From positions 33,683-94,068 of the forward strand of contig JAMPIM010000002.1 of NCBI GenBank assembly GCA_023662705.1: a DNA stretch of 60,386 bases. Direction: 5' to 3'. Positions 51,495-59,850 of the stretch are shown here, in pieces (position 1 is the first letter of the stretch; each line of letters opens with the position of its first letter). The stretch comes from Candidatus Gastranaerophilales bacterium. Its GTDB lineage: Bacteria > Cyanobacteriota > Vampirovibrionia > Gastranaerophilales > Gastranaerophilaceae. Position numbers and translations under genes: made by a program. The notes under the pieces are model-generated. The model searched no databases. It was not told the origin of the DNA and saw only the letters and a list, made by a program, of their open reading frames with translations.

Positions 51495-51511
51495 AACCCT
51501 TTATTTATAAG
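51495..51511 (+). repeat. 17-bp motif shared with 11101-11117
   Basis: AACCCTTTATTTATAAG, identical to the copy upstream of flagellin, here 48 bp before the sigma-28-type -35 box. Confidence 0.5.
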
Positions 51512-51525
51512 GATTTCAAAGGCTA

Positions 51526-51586
51526 ATGTAACAAATTGTAAAGAATACTCCAAAAACATTAAAGTTTCTGGAAATTATGCCGATAT
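51526..51586 (+). promoter_or_regulatory. Sigma-28-type promoter plus tandem TGTAAC element, gene at 51615
   Basis: TAAAGTTT (51560-51567), 11 bp, GCCGATAT (51579-51586): 15 of 16 matches to consensus. ATGTAACAAATTGTAA begins at 51526, 34 bp before the -35 box, the same register as at 6254-6315 and 6829-6889. Confidence 0.85.
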
Positions 51587-51614
51587 ACATTATATATCAT
51601 ATAAGAGGTGTGTC

Positions 51615-52085
51615 ATGTCGAATTTCACAGTCAATGGAGTTTATAATTACACTAGTGCGAATATCTACTCTTACCTTGGCAGAGTACCATCAAGCTCTAC
51701 CAAACTTGAGCAGGCTTTCGACGAGTTTAACATTACTCCAACCGGTAAAACCGATGATTTGAAAAAGCTTGATAAGGCTATGTATGCCGAATACTCCGAG
51801 CAGGTTCAGAACCAGATTGCCAACCAAAATGGCGAAAAGGTTGTTCCTTGGGCAGGTTTATGCGCACAAATCGGAGTTCAGGCAACGGGTGATTATGAAA
51901 AAGACTATGCGGCTTTTAACAATGCAATCAAACTTCTTTCTCAAAGCGCGCTTGATGGGCAAGCAATGACCTACTTTGCAGGACTTAGAAGCGAAGCATC
52001 AAGAGTATTCGGACAAGCGAACAAACCCGCAGATGCCCAAGCACCTATTACATTTGAGGTCTACCAAGCACAGTTCCTCAGATAA
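51615..52085 (+). CDS. Unknown protein under sigma-28-type promoter (156 aa)
   Basis: No family recognised. It begins MSNFTVNGVYNYTSANIYSY, with a Tyr/Asn/Ser-rich stretch and no signal peptide. The rest is helical: KLEQAFDEFNI, a charged helix 55-75, VVPWAGLCAQIGVQATG, and a final helix-turn. AGAGG precedes ATG. It has its own terminator. The promoter places it with flagellin in the late flagellar class, and the polar, unstructured N-terminus would suit a substrate of the flagellar export apparatus; the sequence alone does not prove this. Confidence 0.8.
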   Translation: MSNFTVNGVYNYTSANIYSYLGRVPSSSTKLEQAFDEFNITPTGKTDDLKKLDKAMYAEYSEQVQNQIANQNGEKVVPWAGLCAQIGVQATGDYEKDYAAFNNAIKLLSQSALDGQAMTYFAGLRSEASRVFGQANKPADAQAPITFEVYQAQFLR

Positions 52086-52091
52086 AATTTT

Positions 52092-52118
52092 AAGCCGAAC
52101 CGCTGGTTCGGCTTTTTT
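52092..52118 (+). terminator. Terminator of the gene at 51615
   Basis: AAGCCGAACC-GCT-GGTTCGGCTT with a T-run. Confidence 0.9.
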
Positions 52119-52119
52119 G

Positions 52120-52128
52120 TGCTATATT
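52120..52128 (+). promoter_or_regulatory. Extended -10 box of the SDR gene (leaderless)
   Basis: TGC-TATATT ends six bases before ATG 52135, right after the preceding terminator; no Shine-Dalgarno. Confidence 0.45.
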
Positions 52129-52134
52129 TAAAGT

Positions 52135-52815
52135 ATGAATATACTCGTTACCGGTGCAACAAAAGGGATTGGAAAAGCAATATATGAAGAGCTCCAAATA
52201 CTAGGAACTGTTCATACTGCTTCTCGAAGCTCTGCGTCTTGTGTTTGTGACCTTTCAACAATTGAGGGAATGGAAAAACTCGGGAAGTATATTCAGGAAA
52301 ACAAAATTGATATTCTTATTAATAATGCGGGTGAATATATTTATTCACCAATAGAAATAGTCGGGGTAAATGAAATAGAGCATATTACACGTTTGAATTT
52401 TGAAGCTCCTCTTTATTTAATATCAAAGGCTGTTCCTCACATGAAAGAACAGAAATTCGGACGCATTATTAATATCGGCTCAATAAGCGGAGTATTGGGA
52501 GAAGCCAATGCAAGTTTGTACTCAGCCACAAAATCAGGGCTTATCGGTGCAGCAAAAGCACTCGCATTAGAACTTGCAGAATACGGAATTACAGTTAACA
52601 CAATTAACCCGGGATGGGTTGATACGGAATTAGGAAATTCTTCTGCTGAAGACGGAGAATTTACAAAAGAAGAAATAGTAGAATGTATCCCGCAAAGACG
52701 TTTTGTTGAGCCTCGGGAAATTGCAGGCATGGTTAAATACCTGATTTCAGAGGAAGCCAAAGGAGTAACGGGACAATCAATAAATTTATGCGCAGGGCTG
52801 ACTTGCGGATACTAG
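52135..52815 (+). CDS. Short-chain dehydrogenase/reductase, FabG-like
   Basis: 226-residue classical SDR: TGATKGIGKAI cofactor loop at the N-terminus, NNAG, catalytic Ser in GSISG, YSATK (Tyr-xxx-Lys), NPGWVDTEL and the GQSINLCAG end. It resembles 3-oxoacyl-ACP reductases but is shorter. Its end overlaps the bioB ribosome binding site (stop TAG in CTAGGAGG), so the two are cotranslated; a part in making the biotin precursor acyl chain is possible. Confidence 0.9.
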   Translation: MNILVTGATKGIGKAIYEELQILGTVHTASRSSASCVCDLSTIEGMEKLGKYIQENKIDILINNAGEYIYSPIEIVGVNEIEHITRLNFEAPLYLISKAVPHMKEQKFGRIINIGSISGVLGEANASLYSATKSGLIGAAKALALELAEYGITVNTINPGWVDTELGNSSAEDGEFTKEEIVECIPQRRFVEPREIAGMVKYLISEEAKGVTGQSINLCAGLTCGY

Positions 52816-52826
52816 GAGGAAATATA

Positions 52827-53759
52827 ATGTACACAAAAGCCGAATTATTAGATTTATACAATATGGATTTGGATTCACTTTTAAACGAATCTAAAAAATA
52901 CTTGAAAGACGAAGTTGAATTTTGTTCAATAATCAACGCCCGCAACGGAAAGTGTTCACAGAACTGCCGTTATTGCGCACAAAGTTCACACTATAACACC
53001 GAAATCGAATCATATCCTTTAATGGGGGTAAATGAAGTTATGAAAGCAGCGCACGATAGTGTAAAGAACGGCGCTGACAGAGTTGCAATTGTAACATCAG
53101 GTAAAACTCCTGATGAAAGTGATTTTGATACAATGCTTGAAATGATTAAGGCTCTGAATGCTGATGGTATCAAAAGCTGCGCGAGTATCGGAATTCTTAA
53201 TGATGAACAGGCAAAAAGATTAGCTGAAACAGGTTTGGTAAGATTCCACCACAATATTAACACATGCAAATCTTACCATCCTGAAATCTGTACAACTCAT
53301 ACTTATGAGGACAGAATTAACACCGCAAAATTAGTAAAAAAATACGGCATGGAACTTTGCTGCGGCGTTATCTTAGGCATGGGCGAATCTGTTGAACAGC
53401 GAGTAGAAATGGCAATGGAGTTAGCTGAAATCAATCCTGAAAGCATTCCTGTAAACATTCTTACTCCAATTCCAAACACACCTTTTGCAGGTTATATCGA
53501 TAAGATTGATGAAGAAAATGTTTTAAGAACACTTGCAATATTCAAAATTGCGTGCCCAAATGCTTCTATCCGTATTGCAGGCGGTAAAAAGGCAAGATTA
53601 TCAGCCGAAACTATAGAAAAAGCTTTCAGATACTGTGCCGATTCTACTATTGTGGGGAATTACCTTACAACAACAGGATTCACGCCTGATGAAGATGAAA
53701 AACTTATTAACAAAATCGGGAGAAAACTTAAGAAATGTCACTCTTTAAGCTGTTCTTAA
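52827..53759 (+). CDS. bioB: Biotin synthase
   Basis: Radical SAM enzyme inserting sulfur into dethiobiotin; 310 residues. Cys43, Cys47, Cys50 (CSQNCRYC) hold the 4Fe-4S cluster; FCSIINARNGKC, FHHNINTC and RIAGGKKARL supply the 2Fe-2S/substrate residues, including the Arg of RIAGG. AGGAGG lies 8 bases before ATG 52827. The end overlaps the chromate transporter gene by 25 bases. Other bio genes are not here. Confidence 0.95.
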   Translation: MYTKAELLDLYNMDLDSLLNESKKYLKDEVEFCSIINARNGKCSQNCRYCAQSSHYNTEIESYPLMGVNEVMKAAHDSVKNGADRVAIVTSGKTPDESDFDTMLEMIKALNADGIKSCASIGILNDEQAKRLAETGLVRFHHNINTCKSYHPEICTTHTYEDRINTAKLVKKYGMELCCGVILGMGESVEQRVEMAMELAEINPESIPVNILTPIPNTPFAGYIDKIDEENVLRTLAIFKIACPNASIRIAGGKKARLSAETIEKAFRYCADSTIVGNYLTTTGFTPDEDEKLINKIGRKLKKCHSLSCS

Positions 53760-54274
53760 TTTTCGTTAAAATCGGAGCAATACTGCTTGGGGGCGGATAT
53801 GTAATCCTACCTATTATGACAAGCGAGTTTGTAGAAAAAAGAAATCTTGTATCTCACGATGATATGATAGATTATTTTGCACTTTCGCAATCTCTTCCCG
53901 GACTTATTGCTGCTAATATTTCAATGTTTATCGGATATAAGCTTAAAGGTAAATTTGGAGCAATTGCTGCAATGGCAGGTATCACGTTTGTTCCGTTCTC
54001 ATGTATTGTTCTATTAGCTTCCGTACTGAATACACTTGTAAACAACTCTTATGTTCAAGGAGCACTTTGGGGAGTTGGAGTTGCGGTTATTGCATTGATT
54101 ATGCTGACTGTTCGCGAGATGTGGCAAAAATCGAATAAGAATTGGTATTTTTATATAGTTTTTGTTTTAACTTTAGGAACACTGATAGTATTCAAACTAT
54201 CACCAATCCAAACAATTTTATTATTTACCATTCTTGGAGTCGGATACAAAAGATTTGCGGAGGTTAGGAAATGA
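53735..54274 (+). CDS. Chromate transporter, short CHR subunit 1
   Basis: 179 residues, one CHR domain: LFLIFVKIGAILLGGGYVILPIM, ALSQSLPGLIAANISMFIGYKLKG, then four or five TM helices. Half-size proteins occur as tandem pairs and act together as an anion (chromate/sulfate) transporter in the inner membrane. Overlaps bioB by 25 bases and its partner by four. Substrate in this organism not known. Confidence 0.9.
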   Translation: MSLFKLFLIFVKIGAILLGGGYVILPIMTSEFVEKRNLVSHDDMIDYFALSQSLPGLIAANISMFIGYKLKGKFGAIAAMAGITFVPFSCIVLLASVLNTLVNNSYVQGALWGVGVAVIALIMLTVREMWQKSNKNWYFYIVFVLTLGTLIVFKLSPIQTILLFTILGVGYKRFAEVRK

Positions 54275-54795
54275 TATACCTTCACTTAATTTTAGAATTC
54301 TTCAAGATTGGTTTATTCTCTTTTGGCGGCGGGTATGCAACCATTCCGTTTCTTTACCATATATCGGAAGTTTATCACTGGTATTCCTTAGATGAACTCA
54401 CACAAATGGTTGCCGTTGCGTCAATAACCCCCGGCCCTGTAGGAATAAATGTTGCAACTTATGCAGGATTAAAAAGTGCGGGAATATTGGGGTCACTACT
54501 TGCAACAACGGCAGAAATGCTGCCATCATTGTTTTTAGTAATCATTGTTTCAAAATTATTAAAAAAATTCAGCGACAATTTTTATGTTAAATCAATTATT
54601 GAAACCTTAAAACCAATAAGCTGTGCACTTTTAACAGCAGTTGCAATCGGACTTTTAAAACCGTCTTTAGGTGATATTAAAGCAATGATTTTACTGGCGT
54701 TTTTATTGATTTTAAGCTGGAAATCAAAAAAAGATCCGTTGTTTTATATTATATTATCAGCTGTAATTGGAATAATTATTTCAATACTTCAATAG
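54271..54795 (+). CDS. Chromate transporter, short CHR subunit 2
   Basis: 174 residues; LEFFKIGLFSFGGGYATIPFL and VASITPGPVGINVATYAGLKSAG are the CHR signatures, with PGPxxxN in the second helix. Starts in the stop codon region of subunit 1 (ATGA). The 3' end overlaps the convergent secreted-protein gene by 20 bases. Confidence 0.9.
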   Translation: MIYLHLILEFFKIGLFSFGGGYATIPFLYHISEVYHWYSLDELTQMVAVASITPGPVGINVATYAGLKSAGILGSLLATTAEMLPSLFLVIIVSKLLKKFSDNFYVKSIIETLKPISCALLTAVAIGLLKPSLGDIKAMILLAFLLILSWKSKKDPLFYIILSAVIGIIISILQ

Positions 54796-55177
54796 AATCT
54801 ATACTAAAACCACCGGAACAATATGTTTTATGAATAATATCAATATATTTAGATTCAGGAGTATTTAAACTTGTTGAATAATTACCATTTATAATATCAC
54901 GCGCACCCTTAACAGCACTAACCGAATATTTCTTTGCTTTTTCCATCGGTACTTTGCAATCATAACCCATATTTTTAAAACGACAGACTCCATTATTTTG
55001 TCCGTATATCTTAAAATATTCATTACTAGCCGGAGTACAAGTGTATAATTTTTGATATACCGGCATCATCATTTTTGCATTATTAGCAATTGCTTCATCA
55101 GATATACCCATCATGAAATCGTCTGCAAATACAGAATTACAAGCAAATAATACAATTGCAAATACATATTTTTTCAT
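54776..55177 (-). CDS. Small secreted Cys-containing hypothetical protein (133 aa)
   Basis: Signal peptide (MKKYVFAIVLFACNSVFA, cut before DDF). The mature part has four Cys (YTC, VCRF, YDC and YCSGG), able to form two disulfides in the periplasm. No family recognised. AAAGGA precedes the start. It follows the MCE gene after 17 bases and may be the last gene of the Mla-type operon. Confidence 0.8.
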   Translation of the reverse strand: MKKYVFAIVLFACNSVFADDFMMGISDEAIANNAKMMMPVYQKLYTCTPASNEYFKIYGQNNGVCRFKNMGYDCKVPMEKAKKYSVSAVKGARDIINGNYSTSLNTPESKYIDIIHKTYCSGGFSIDSIEVLK

Positions 55178-55194
55178 TTAGGAATCCTTTCTAT

Positions 55195-56547
55195 TTAAAA
55201 CATTAATCTAAATAATAAAAATCTCTTATTCAACTTTTCTGAGAACTTCTTCAAGTTACCAACTGTTGCAGATGTATCATTCATAATCTGTTTCAAGTTT
55301 TCCTTATCACCGTTTCCGTTGACTGTTTCAAGAGCACGGGTAACTTCACACATTGTAATATTCAAATTATCAACAGAGTCGTTAAGTTTCTTCTTAAGAT
55401 TTTCGTCTTTAGTCATTGAGTTAACAGACGCTGTGATTTCATTAATATTCTTCATAGAAGCATTCAAATCTTCTGCAAACGCTTTTGCATCAACAGAACC
55501 AATAATCGGAGTCAATGTTTTTGATAATTTATTAATTGCGTCTGCTGTATCATATAATGCAGGTTTGAAGTTTTCATCAGCTACAATACCGTTAATATTT
55601 GTTGCAAGTCTGTTAAAGTTATTAGTTGCATCAGTCATCATCCAAATCATTGCATCCAAGTCATTTTTAGATGTAACAATAAGTTTTTCTGCTTTTTCTA
55701 AAGTAGTGGTAGCCTGAGCTGTAAGAGTTTTAAAGTTAGCAACAGACTGAGTTAAATCTGCAATCATCTTATCATTCAATAATTCATTAACAATTCTGTT
55801 AGTTTCTGTTAATGATTCAGCAGCTTTGTATTGCAAATCCATAAAATCCGCAATTCTCATCGGTTCAACAACTGTATAAGGAGATGTTTGCAAAGGATAT
55901 GGAAGAAGTGTTCCGTCTAACGGTTCAATTCTCAATTTTTTAACACCATCAGAAGTAACTATTTTGCCTTTCATAAATTCAGGTAAAATAAGTCCAGGAA
56001 GGTTAACAAAGTATTCAACTTTGTAAGCATCTTTTGTTTTAATTGTATCTTTCAATGCATCCGGAACAAGCTTTGCCGACATAATCTGAGACTTTTTAAC
56101 TTTACCAACATTATAATATTTTTCATCAAGTTTGATTTCTACATCCGCATCAGACGGCAGTAATTCCTGATTAACAACAGGAATATAAACTGGACGCAAT
56201 CTTGGAGGAGTAATTTCCAGGAATTGTTCCCCGATTAAGCCTGATTGCTGAATTGAAAGCATAGAAGCCTTAGGAATTTTTATATCAGGATTTGTAATAA
56301 CAAATCTCATTTTTACATAGCTGGTTTCATCTTCCACCACAGGAATAATTTCTTCTACCTGACCAACACGAAGCCCCATCATCTGAACTCCAGAACCAGG
56401 TCTCATACCGTTAACATCTTTAAACTGAACCTCAATTCTTTCAGCGGCAGAAAAAGCACGTCCCTTTACCCATAAAACCGTAAACAAAAATATGGACAAA
56501 GCTACTATTGTTAATATTCCAACTTTAAAAGATGATGAAAGTTTCAT
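55195..56547 (-). CDS. MlaD/TGD2-like MCE-domain lipid-binding protein
   Basis: 450 residues. N-terminal TM anchor (VGILTIVALSIFLFTVLWV), MCE domain over ~38-120 (IEVQFKDVNGMRPGSGVQMMGLRVGQVEEI), then a long helical region (~230-450) with repeated TxxIN-type units resembling the needle helices of cyanobacterial and plastid MCE proteins. It spans the periplasm to shuttle phospholipids between membranes. Third gene of the MlaE-MlaF-MlaD operon. Confidence 0.9.
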   Translation of the reverse strand: MKLSSSFKVGILTIVALSIFLFTVLWVKGRAFSAAERIEVQFKDVNGMRPGSGVQMMGLRVGQVEEIIPVVEDETSYVKMRFVITNPDIKIPKASMLSIQQSGLIGEQFLEITPPRLRPVYIPVVNQELLPSDADVEIKLDEKYYNVGKVKKSQIMSAKLVPDALKDTIKTKDAYKVEYFVNLPGLILPEFMKGKIVTSDGVKKLRIEPLDGTLLPYPLQTSPYTVVEPMRIADFMDLQYKAAESLTETNRIVNELLNDKMIADLTQSVANFKTLTAQATTTLEKAEKLIVTSKNDLDAMIWMMTDATNNFNRLATNINGIVADENFKPALYDTADAINKLSKTLTPIIGSVDAKAFAEDLNASMKNINEITASVNSMTKDENLKKKLNDSVDNLNITMCEVTRALETVNGNGDKENLKQIMNDTSATVGNLKKFSEKLNKRFLLFRLMF

Positions 56548-56555
56548 TTATAACC

Positions 56556-57275
56556 TCATAAGTTTATTTTCATAGGGCCGTCAATAGCGGCATTTACGAA
56601 TTGTTTTGTATATTCGGTATTTTCCTGACATAAGTCATCAGGTGTTCCTTCAAATACCGCTTTTCCATTATACAACATCAATACAGAATCTGCTGTCCTC
56701 CGAATCGTTGACATTTGGTGAGTAACAACGATTGAAGCAGCATTTGTTTCATTCTTTAACCTTACAATATAATCCTCAATCAAGGTAGACGAAATCGGGT
56801 CTAGCCCCGCTGTCGGTTCATCGTATAGAATAATTTTGGGCTCTGTAACAATTGCACGCGCAAAACTTACACGTTTCTGCATACCCCCAGAAAGTTCTGA
56901 CGGAAACTTGTTTTCAATACCTGAAAGACCTACCATTTCAAGTTTTTCGGCAACAATTTTTTCAAGCTCTGCACGTGTATATTTGTTTCTGAGTTCTTTT
57001 CTTTCCTGTAAGGCAAAAGAAATATTATCAAATACATTTAATGAATCAAACAAAGCGGAATACTGGAAAACCATAGCAATATCCCCGCCTGTCGTAATAA
57101 TTTCTCCGCCGTCTTTTTCAATAAGACCGCTTATCAGTTTAAGCACAGTACTTTTACCCGAACCGCTAAAGCCTACAATTGAAAGAATTTTGCCGTCTTC
57201 AACCTTGAATGACAAATCATCAATAATAGTTCTTTTATCAAATATTTTTGTAAGATTTTTTACTTCTATACTCAT
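56556..57275 (-). CDS. MlaF-like ABC transporter ATP-binding protein
   Basis: 239-residue ATPase of the lipid transport complex. Walker A GFSGSGKST at 35-43, signature ELSGGMQKR (the GGM form is typical of MlaF), Walker B IILYDEPTAGLDPISS and the switch His in VTHQMS. Ten bases from the permease gene upstream and nine from the MCE gene downstream. Confidence 0.94.
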   Translation of the reverse strand: MSIEVKNLTKIFDKRTIIDDLSFKVEDGKILSIVGFSGSGKSTVLKLISGLIEKDGGEIITTGGDIAMVFQYSALFDSLNVFDNISFALQERKELRNKYTRAELEKIVAEKLEMVGLSGIENKFPSELSGGMQKRVSFARAIVTEPKIILYDEPTAGLDPISSTLIEDYIVRLKNETNAASIVVTHQMSTIRRTADSVLMLYNGKAVFEGTPDDLCQENTEYTKQFVNAAIDGPMKINL

Positions 57276-57284
57276 TAATTACCT

Positions 57285-58085
57285 CTAGTAGAAATATACC
57301 GCTGCAAAAAGCAAATCAAGAATTACAATAGCAACAAACGACCATACAACGGCCTTAGTAGTTGCAATCCCGACACCTTTTGCACCGTCTTTGGCACTCA
57401 TACCGCAAGAACAACTGATGAGCGCAATTGTAAAACCAAAACTTATGGCTTTTAGAATACAAACATTCAAATCGTGCATACTCAATCCAAACCAAACTGA
57501 ATCAAAATATGCTTTATAAGAAAGTTCCGATGTTATATTAGCAGCAACAGCACCACCCGCAATCCCGAACAGAGATGAAACGATTACAACAAGCGGCATC
57601 ATCAAAGTTCCTGCAATTATTCTTGGCGTAAAAAGATATTGAACCGGATTAACCTTCAAAACCTTAATCGCATCAATTTGTTCTGTTACTTTCATTGTCG
57701 CAATCTCGGAAGCAAGAGATGAGCCTATCATTGAAATAATTGCAAATCCTGCCATCATAGCACCTTCTTCCCTGACTGTCAGAATTGCCATAAGCATACC
57801 TACAAAGTTTCCGCCGCCTTGCTTAACCATTTCTCCCGCAACCTGCATTGAAATAATAACGGAAGTCATACCGACAATAGATAAAGTAATCGGCAGAGAA
57901 GAAACTCCGAATCGCGAACACTGGTCAACAATTTCTTTAAAAGAAGTATTAAATTTCGCTAATCCTTTAAAGAACTCCCAGCAATAAGCCATAATATCAC
58001 CCACCGTAGATACAAATTCATATATCTCCGAGGTCAACATCCTTATAAGTTTATAAGTATATGTGGCTTTATAATAGATTTTCAT
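57285..58085 (-). CDS. MlaE-like ABC transporter permease
   Basis: 266-residue permease with five or six TM helices; GMTSVIISMQVAGEMVKQGGGNFVG, TVREEGAMMAGFAIISMIGSSLASEIATMKVTEQIDAI and LISCSCGM are family blocks. The start at 58085 is favoured because TGC-TATAAT lies seven bases upstream, giving a near-leaderless mRNA. An internal ATG (58040) would shorten it by 15 residues. First gene of the operon. Confidence 0.93.
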   Translation of the reverse strand: MKIYYKATYTYKLIRMLTSEIYEFVSTVGDIMAYCWEFFKGLAKFNTSFKEIVDQCSRFGVSSLPITLSIVGMTSVIISMQVAGEMVKQGGGNFVGMLMAILTVREEGAMMAGFAIISMIGSSLASEIATMKVTEQIDAIKVLKVNPVQYLFTPRIIAGTLMMPLVVIVSSLFGIAGGAVAANITSELSYKAYFDSVWFGLSMHDLNVCILKAISFGFTIALISCSCGMSAKDGAKGVGIATTKAVVWSFVAIVILDLLFAAVYFY

Positions 58086-58100
58086 TATGTGTATTATAGC

Positions 58101-58136
58101 AAAAAAAAGGGAGTTGGTGAACCCGACTCCCTTTTT
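58101..58136 (-). terminator. Terminator of the coiled-coil gene
   Basis: AAGGGAGT / ACTCCCTT stem with a nine-base loop, followed by eight T on the minus strand; the mlaE -10 box begins next to it. Confidence 0.85.
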
Positions 58137-58138
58137 AA

Positions 58139-58705
58139 CTACTTAGTTGTTTGAATAAACAAACTTATTAAATCATTCAAAGCCGAATATTGTTTCTGAT
58201 AGCTTTGAGATTGTTTTTCAAGAGTAAGAATTTGTTTCTTGTATTCCTGAATAGATCCCTGACATTCTCTAGCAGAAACCTTCAAGCTTTCCTGAACTTG
58301 CTGTGCATCTTGAAGCACGCTCTTCATAGAAATACCTAGAGCTTCCATTGTTTGTTTAATAATCTGAGCACCTGTGTGACGTGAAACACCGCTTGGCAAT
58401 TGAGAAATAAGCTTTTTCAAAACTGCAATATTTGCAGGCATTTCAAATGATTCAGATGGTGCTTCCATCATAGGTGAAGATACAGGAGCTTCTGCAAACA
58501 TTGGAGCTTCATCTTCTACATCATCAAAGAAATTTGTTTTTGCAGGCTTAGCAGGTTCTGCAAAAAAGTCATCTTTTGTATCAAAAATTTCGTTATGTAC
58601 AGGTTCGTCAAAAAGCATAGAATTATTTTCCTCCGCAATATCAATACTTTCAGCTTGTTTTTTTAAAGCTTCAACTATTTTCTTTCCAACACTTTCGTTA
58701 CTCAT
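58139..58705 (-). CDS. Acidic protein with C-terminal coiled coil, unknown (188 aa)
   Basis: No family recognised. Residues 1-90 are acidic and Pro/Ala/Phe-rich, probably unfolded (FDEPVHNEIFDTKDDFFAEP). Residues ~95-125 contain LKKLISQLPSGVSRHTGAQIIKQ, and ~130-188 form a long coiled coil (EYKKQILTLEKQSQSYQKQYSALN). GAGGGAG precedes the start. It resembles a cytoskeletal or scaffold protein in design. It has its own promoter and terminator, so it is separate from the Mla operon downstream. Confidence 0.75.
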   Translation of the reverse strand: MSNESVGKKIVEALKKQAESIDIAEENNSMLFDEPVHNEIFDTKDDFFAEPAKPAKTNFFDDVEDEAPMFAEAPVSSPMMEAPSESFEMPANIAVLKKLISQLPSGVSRHTGAQIIKQTMEALGISMKSVLQDAQQVQESLKVSARECQGSIQEYKKQILTLEKQSQSYQKQYSALNDLISLFIQTTK

Positions 58706-58738
58706 TGTTTACTCCCTCGTAAAAATTTTACTGAAATA

Positions 58739-58767
58739 ATTATATGTTAAACATTTTTAAAATCCAA
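58739..58767 (-). promoter_or_regulatory. Promoter of the coiled-coil gene
   Basis: TTGGAT (58762-58767), 17 bp, TATAAT (58739-58744) on the minus strand. Confidence 0.6.
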
Positions 58768-58824
58768 CGAAAAACATGATTATTGTTATCTTTCGTAATA
58801 TAATATAGAAAAATGGAGGGAAGT

Positions 58825-59850
58825 ATGACAAAAGATATCGATTGGAGCAGTTTAGGTTTTGGTTATGTAAAAACCGATTACCGCTATGTTTCAAATTTTA
58901 AAGACGGCAAATGGGATGAAGGAACTTTAACAACTGATAATACGGTTACATTACACGAAAGCGCAGGAGTTCTTCAATACGCTCAAACATGTTTTGAAGG
59001 AATGAAAGCTTATAGAACCGTTGACGGAAAAGTTGTTTGCTTCCGTCCTGATATGAATGCAAAAAGAATGGCAGACACAGCAAGATATTTGGAAATGCCT
59101 GCGTTCCCGGAAGATAGATTTATTGAAGCAGTTGAACAGGTTATTAAAGCAAATATTGATTTTGTTCCGCCTTACGGTTCAGGAGCATCACTATACTTAA
59201 GACCTTATATGTTCGGCTCAAACGCTGTTATCGGGGTTAAACCTGCAACAGAATTCCAATTCAGAATTTTTGTTACACCTGTAGGCCCATACTTCAAAGG
59301 CGGAGTAAAACCTATTACACTAAGAGTACCTGATTTTGACAGAGCTGCTCCTCACGGAACAGGTCATATTAAAGCAGGTTTGAACTATGCAATGAGCCTT
59401 CACGCAATAGTTGATGCACATAATCAAGGCTACAACGAAAACATGTATCTTGACTCTCAAACAAGAACAAAAGTTGAAGAAACTGGCGGGGCTAATATTA
59501 TATTCGTTACAAAAGATAATACCGTTGTAACTCCAAAATCAAGCACAATCTTACCTTCAATCACTCGTCGTTCGTTGATGTATGTTGCTGAACACTATCT
59601 GGGACTAAAAGCTGAAGAACGCGAAGTTTATATGAGCGAAGTTAAAGATTTCAAAGAATGCGCTCTTTGCGGAACCGCAGCAGTTCTTTCTCCTGTAGGA
59701 AAAATCGTTGACCACGGAGACGAAATCGCGCTTCCATCAGGAATGAATGATATGGGCGAAATAACCCAAAAACTTTATGATACTTTAACTGGTATTCAAA
59801 TGGGAAGAATTGAAGCTCCGGAAGGATGGATAAAAGTTATCAGTGAGTAA
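58825..59850 (+). CDS. ilvE: Branched-chain amino acid aminotransferase
   Basis: PLP enzyme of fold type IV for Val, Leu and Ile; 341 residues, the longer type-II form. Catalytic Lys183 in HGTGHIKAGLNYA; CFEGMKAYR and SLYLRPYMFGSNAVIGV bind cofactor and substrate; KVEETGGANI and SILPSITRRSL follow. The start is ATG 58825: GGAGGG lies 4-5 bases upstream, and the ATG at 58813 overlaps that site. The end overlaps the next gene by eight bases. Confidence 0.95.
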   Translation: MTKDIDWSSLGFGYVKTDYRYVSNFKDGKWDEGTLTTDNTVTLHESAGVLQYAQTCFEGMKAYRTVDGKVVCFRPDMNAKRMADTARYLEMPAFPEDRFIEAVEQVIKANIDFVPPYGSGASLYLRPYMFGSNAVIGVKPATEFQFRIFVTPVGPYFKGGVKPITLRVPDFDRAAPHGTGHIKAGLNYAMSLHAIVDAHNQGYNENMYLDSQTRTKVEETGGANIIFVTKDNTVVTPKSSTILPSITRRSLMYVAEHYLGLKAEEREVYMSEVKDFKECALCGTAAVLSPVGKIVDHGDEIALPSGMNDMGEITQKLYDTLTGIQMGRIEAPEGWIKVISE

